27,294 nucleotides of DNA. Source: GYS-P2D sp964489125 (GTDB lineage: Bacteria > Bacteroidota > Bacteroidia > Chitinophagales > Saprospiraceae). The DNA lies in NCBI GenBank assembly GCA_964489125.1, contig CAZAXY010000040.1, positions 1 through 27,294 of the forward strand. Direction: 5' to 3'. The notes under the pieces are model-generated. The model was given only the letters and a program-made list of their open reading frames with translations, had not been told where the DNA came from and did not search any database. Of this stretch, positions 24,714 through 27,294 are shown piece after piece (the stretch's first letter is position 1; every line of letters begins with the position of its first letter). A program made the position numbers and the translations under genes.

Positions 24714-24980
24714 TTATCTTCTATTTCCTGAGTGTCCTTTAAATGTTCTAGTAGGAGCAAATTCTCCCAACTTATGGCCAACCATGTTCTCAGTTACAAA
24801 GACAGGGATAAATGCCTTGCCATTGTGTACAGCTATCGTCTGACCTACCATATCAGGTATGATCATTGATGAACGTGACCAAGTCTTGATCACCGTCTTT
24901 TTAGTTGATGACTGTGCCTTGTCAAGCTTCTTAAGCAGCTTGTGATACACGTATGGTCCTTTTTTTATAGATCTTGCCAT
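24714..24980 (-). CDS. rpsS: 30S ribosomal protein S19
   Basis: The 88-residue S19 lies in the head and forms a complex with S13. Recognised by MARSIKKGPYVYHKLLKK, TWSRSSMIIPDMVG and HKLGEFAPTRTFKGHSG. It follows rplB with a 9-bp gap. Confidence 0.98.
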   Translation of the reverse strand: MARSIKKGPYVYHKLLKKLDKAQSSTKKTVIKTWSRSSMIIPDMVGQTIAVHNGKAFIPVFVTENMVGHKLGEFAPTRTFKGHSGNRR

Positions 24981-24989
24981 TACTACTAT

Positions 24990-25811
24990 CTATTTTTTTC
25001 TTCTTGATATGATTAATCTATCAGAAGATTTTTTCTTCCTTGTTTTCTGACCTTTAGCCATAATACCTGTGCGCGATCTTGGGTGACCTCCTGAGGCTCT
25101 ACCTTCACCACCACCCATTGGGTGATCTACAGGGTTCATCGCTACACCTCTCACTCGAGGACGTCTTCCTAACCATCTCTTTCGACCAGCCTTTCCTAAT
25201 ACAGTCAAGCCATGATCTGGATTAGATGTAGAACCTATCGTTGCCTTACAAGTCGACAAGATTCTTCGCACCTCACCAGAAGGCAGCTTAACAACCACAT
25301 ATTTCCCTTCTTTACCCATGAGTGTAGCGTTCGTGCCAGCACTGCGAGCTAATGAAGCTCCCTTTCCAGGAGTCATCTCGATCGCATGAATCGAACTACC
25401 CAATGGAATATCAGCTAAGAACAGTGCATTACCTACATCAGGAGTCGCTTTCGCTCCAGACATCACCTTGTCACCTTCCTTCAGGTTACTAGGCGCAATG
25501 ATATATCTCTTCTCTCCATCAGTATATTCGATCAATGCTATAAATGCCGATCTGTTAGGATCATACTGAATACTGTCTACCTTGCCTGCAACACCGTCCT
25601 TGTCTCTCTTGAAATCGATAATGCGGTAACGTCTCTTATGACCTCCACCAATCTGGCGCATGGTCATCTTACCTGTACGATTCCGTCCACCTGACTTATT
25701 CAACTTGGCAATCAGCGACTTCTCTGGTTTTTTCTTTGATATCCCGCTATAGTCAACAGTAGTCTTAGTTCTAAGACCAGGTGTAACCGGATTATATTTC
25801 TTTATAGCCAT
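24990..25811 (-). CDS. rplB: 50S ribosomal protein L2
   Basis: The 273-residue L2 is needed for subunit joining and the peptidyl transferase centre. It begins MAIKKYNPVTPGLR and has GRNRTGKMTMRQIGGGHKR and the conserved histidine segment MNPVDHPMGGGEGRASGGHP. Length matches the E. coli protein. Confidence 0.98.
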   Translation of the reverse strand: MAIKKYNPVTPGLRTKTTVDYSGISKKKPEKSLIAKLNKSGGRNRTGKMTMRQIGGGHKRRYRIIDFKRDKDGVAGKVDSIQYDPNRSAFIALIEYTDGEKRYIIAPSNLKEGDKVMSGAKATPDVGNALFLADIPLGSSIHAIEMTPGKGASLARSAGTNATLMGKEGKYVVVKLPSGEVRRILSTCKATIGSTSNPDHGLTVLGKAGRKRWLGRRPRVRGVAMNPVDHPMGGGEGRASGGHPRSRTGIMAKGQKTRKKKSSDRLIISRRKK

Positions 25812-25822
25812 CTTCTGTCTAT

Positions 25823-26119
25823 TTATATATCACCAAAAAAGTCTATCTCCTCTCCTTCAGAAAGCGTTACAATGGCCTTCTTAAAATCTGGTTTTCTTCC
25901 TCTTTGGATTCCTGATTTAGTATTTCTCACTTTGCTCTTGCCTGGCATGATCATAGTGTTGACATTCTTAACTGTCACGCTATACATCTTTTCCACAGCA
26001 TCTTTGATCTCAAGCTTGTTAGCACTTTTATTCACAACGAACGAGTACTTCACCAATTCTTCAGAGAGATTCTCTGCTTTCTCGGTAATAAGCGGCTTTA
26101 CTAATATTTCTTTATACAT
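25823..26119 (-). CDS. rplW: 50S ribosomal protein L23
   Basis: The 98-residue L23 forms the docking site for trigger factor and SRP at the tunnel exit. Recognised by LVKPLITEKAE, YSFVVNKSANKLEIKDAVEK and the C-terminal GRKPDFKKAIVTL. It starts 8 bp after rplD. Confidence 0.96.
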   Translation of the reverse strand: MYKEILVKPLITEKAENLSEELVKYSFVVNKSANKLEIKDAVEKMYSVTVKNVNTMIMPGKSKVRNTKSGIQRGRKPDFKKAIVTLSEGEEIDFFGDI

Positions 26120-26127
26120 ACCTCTTA

Positions 26128-26754
26128 TTATTTAGATAGTATTTCTGATAGCTTACTAACAGAGCTCTCCGTTAATATCAGATCCTTACAATTCAATATA
26201 GAATATGTGTTCAATTCTCCTGCCGTCATCACTTTATCCGAGGTCAAGTTGCGGCTTGAGAGGTAGATGTTTTGATCTCCTTCTCCCAACACGAGCAATC
26301 TCTTATTAGTCTCGGATATACTTCCTGCTATAGCCTTATAAGTTTGAGTTTTTGGCGCATCCAGTGTAAAGTCTTCTACCACTTTTATCTGACCATTGCT
26401 CAACTTTTGACTCAAGGCGCTCTTGCGAGCAAGCTGATTCACCTTCTTATTGAGGTTTATCGTATACTTCCTCGGGCGAGGACCAAATATTCTACCACCT
26501 CCTCTAAAAACAGGTGACTTGATTGACCCTGCACGAGCAGTACCTGTACCCTTTTGTCTTTTTATCTTCTTAGTAGATCCTTTGATCTCACCTCTTTCTT
26601 TCGCTTTGTGAGTTCCTTGTCTCTGATGTGCTAAGTATTGCTTAACAGCGAGATACATCGTATGCTCATTAGGCTCTATGCCGAAGACTGCTTCTGGCAA
26701 ATCCAGTGATCGTCCTGTAGACTTTCCTTCCGTATTTAGTATATCAATCTTCAT
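26128..26754 (-). CDS. rplD: 50S ribosomal protein L4
   Basis: The 208-residue L4 has a loop lining the peptide tunnel (QKGTGTARAGSIKSPVFRGG) and the conserved FGPRPRKY. In E. coli it also represses the S10 operon; no leader is visible here because the operon start lies outside the window. I use ATG 26754 (MKIDILNTEGKSTGRSLDLP), which starts 1 bp after rplC; four extra upstream codons would overlap rplC. Confidence 0.97.
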   Translation of the reverse strand: MKIDILNTEGKSTGRSLDLPEAVFGIEPNEHTMYLAVKQYLAHQRQGTHKAKERGEIKGSTKKIKRQKGTGTARAGSIKSPVFRGGGRIFGPRPRKYTINLNKKVNQLARKSALSQKLSNGQIKVVEDFTLDAPKTQTYKAIAGSISETNKRLLVLGEGDQNIYLSSRNLTSDKVMTAGELNTYSILNCKDLILTESSVSKLSEILSK

Positions 26755-26755
26755 A

Positions 26756-27294
26756 TTACTTCTCAATTATTACGAATGCTCCTTTATGACCAGGTACACA
26801 TCCTTTGATCAATAATAAATTGTCCTCTGCCAATATCTTCACTACTTGAAGGTTTGTAGTTTTCACTCTCTTTCCTCCCGTTCTACCGCCCATTCTAAGG
26901 CCTTTGACAACTTTTGATGGTGTAGCACATGCCCCAATTGACCCTGGCGCTCTTAATCTGTTGTGCTGACCGTGAGTGGCATCTCCAACACCTCGGAATC
27001 CATGGCGCTTTACAACCCCCTGAAATCCTTTTCCTTTAGTAGTGCCGATCACATTCACAATATCACCTTCTGCAAATACGTCGCTTGCTGCGATTGTATC
27101 TCCTACCGCTTTGTCTTCTCCTTCGAAAGAAAATTCAGCAATTTTTAACTTTGGTGAAGTTCCTGATTTCTTAAAATGACCTTTCATTGCCTGGCTTGTA
27201 CTCTTCTCTCGCTTATCTCCATATCCTAGCTGGACAGCGTCGTAGCCGTCAGTAGCCTCACTCTTCATCTGAGTGACGACATTTGGAGATGTCT
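26756..27294 (-). CDS. rplC: 50S ribosomal protein L3 (N-terminus beyond right edge)
   Basis: The frame is open to the right edge. Beyond the internal Met at 27268 it continues upstream as TSPNVVTQ, the family's PNVVTQ segment, so about 25-35 N-terminal residues are missing. Core motifs: GTTKGKGFQGVVKRHGFRG, HGQHNRLRAPGSIGACATPS, and GGKRVKTTNL. L3 nucleates early large-subunit assembly. It should be preceded by rpsJ outside the window. Confidence 0.97.
   Translation of the reverse strand, partial: TSPNVVTQMKSEATDGYDAVQLGYGDKREKSTSQAMKGHFKKSGTSPKLKIAEFSFEGEDKAVGDTIAASDVFAEGDIVNVIGTTKGKGFQGVVKRHGFRGVGDATHGQHNRLRAPGSIGACATPSKVVKGLRMGGRTGGKRVKTTNLQVVKILAEDNLLLIKGCVPGHKGAFVIIEK

Overview
The window looks like chromosomal DNA of a Bacteroidota bacterium, most likely of the Saprospiria/Lewinella type. 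The signs are: the S10-spc-alpha ribosomal cluster followed by carA and eno; short A/T-rich gene spacers with almost no GGAGG-type Shine-Dalgarno sites; a TAnnTTTG-type promoter box; zinc-free forms of S14 and L36; and a very large secreted protein of the kind common in gliding, type IX-secreting Bacteroidota. The genus is inferred, not proven.

Region 1 (1-5551, minus strand) is one open reading frame of at least 1850 codons that runs off the left edge. It has a signal peptide, four cysteine-bearing PPC-like beta-domains, 13 tandem copies of an 86-residue calcium-binding module (thrombospondin type 3-like aspartate loops plus a CDDG...ND...C.C cap), a cohesin-like domain, and a perfect 15-bp repeat coding Asp-Thr-Met-Met-Met at the edge. 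It is probably a cell-surface or adhesion protein.

Region 2 (5743-9369, plus strand) is a compact four-gene operon: a TIM-barrel protein of the hydroxypyruvate isomerase group, a GMC flavoprotein oxidoreductase, a gluconate 2-dehydrogenase subunit 3-like Tat lipoprotein, and a small lipoprotein with two copies of a four-cysteine motif. It looks like an envelope system for oxidising and rearranging a sugar or polyol. The flavoprotein has a C-x5-C-x3-C cluster that suggests an iron-sulphur relay. No cytochrome c is present in the window.

Region 3 (9401-13001, minus strand) holds carA, eno, a DivIC/FtsB-type division protein and sucD in transcription order, with a 4-bp carA/eno overlap. A promoter box for carA lies directly behind the terminator of the ribosomal operon.

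Region 4 (13095-27294, minus strand) is the ribosomal superoperon, in transcription order rplC (partial), rplD, rplW, rplB, rpsS, rplV, rpsC, rplP, rpmC, rpsQ, rplN, rplX, rplE, rpsN, rpsH, rplF, rplR, rpsE, rpmD, rplO, secY, map, infA, rpmJ, rpsM, rpsK, rpsD, rpoA, rplQ. It ends in a perfect 15-bp intrinsic terminator. The order is conventional, with no adk between secY and map. There is no gene-free stretch over 300 bases; the largest is the 191-bp divergent spacer at 5552-5742.
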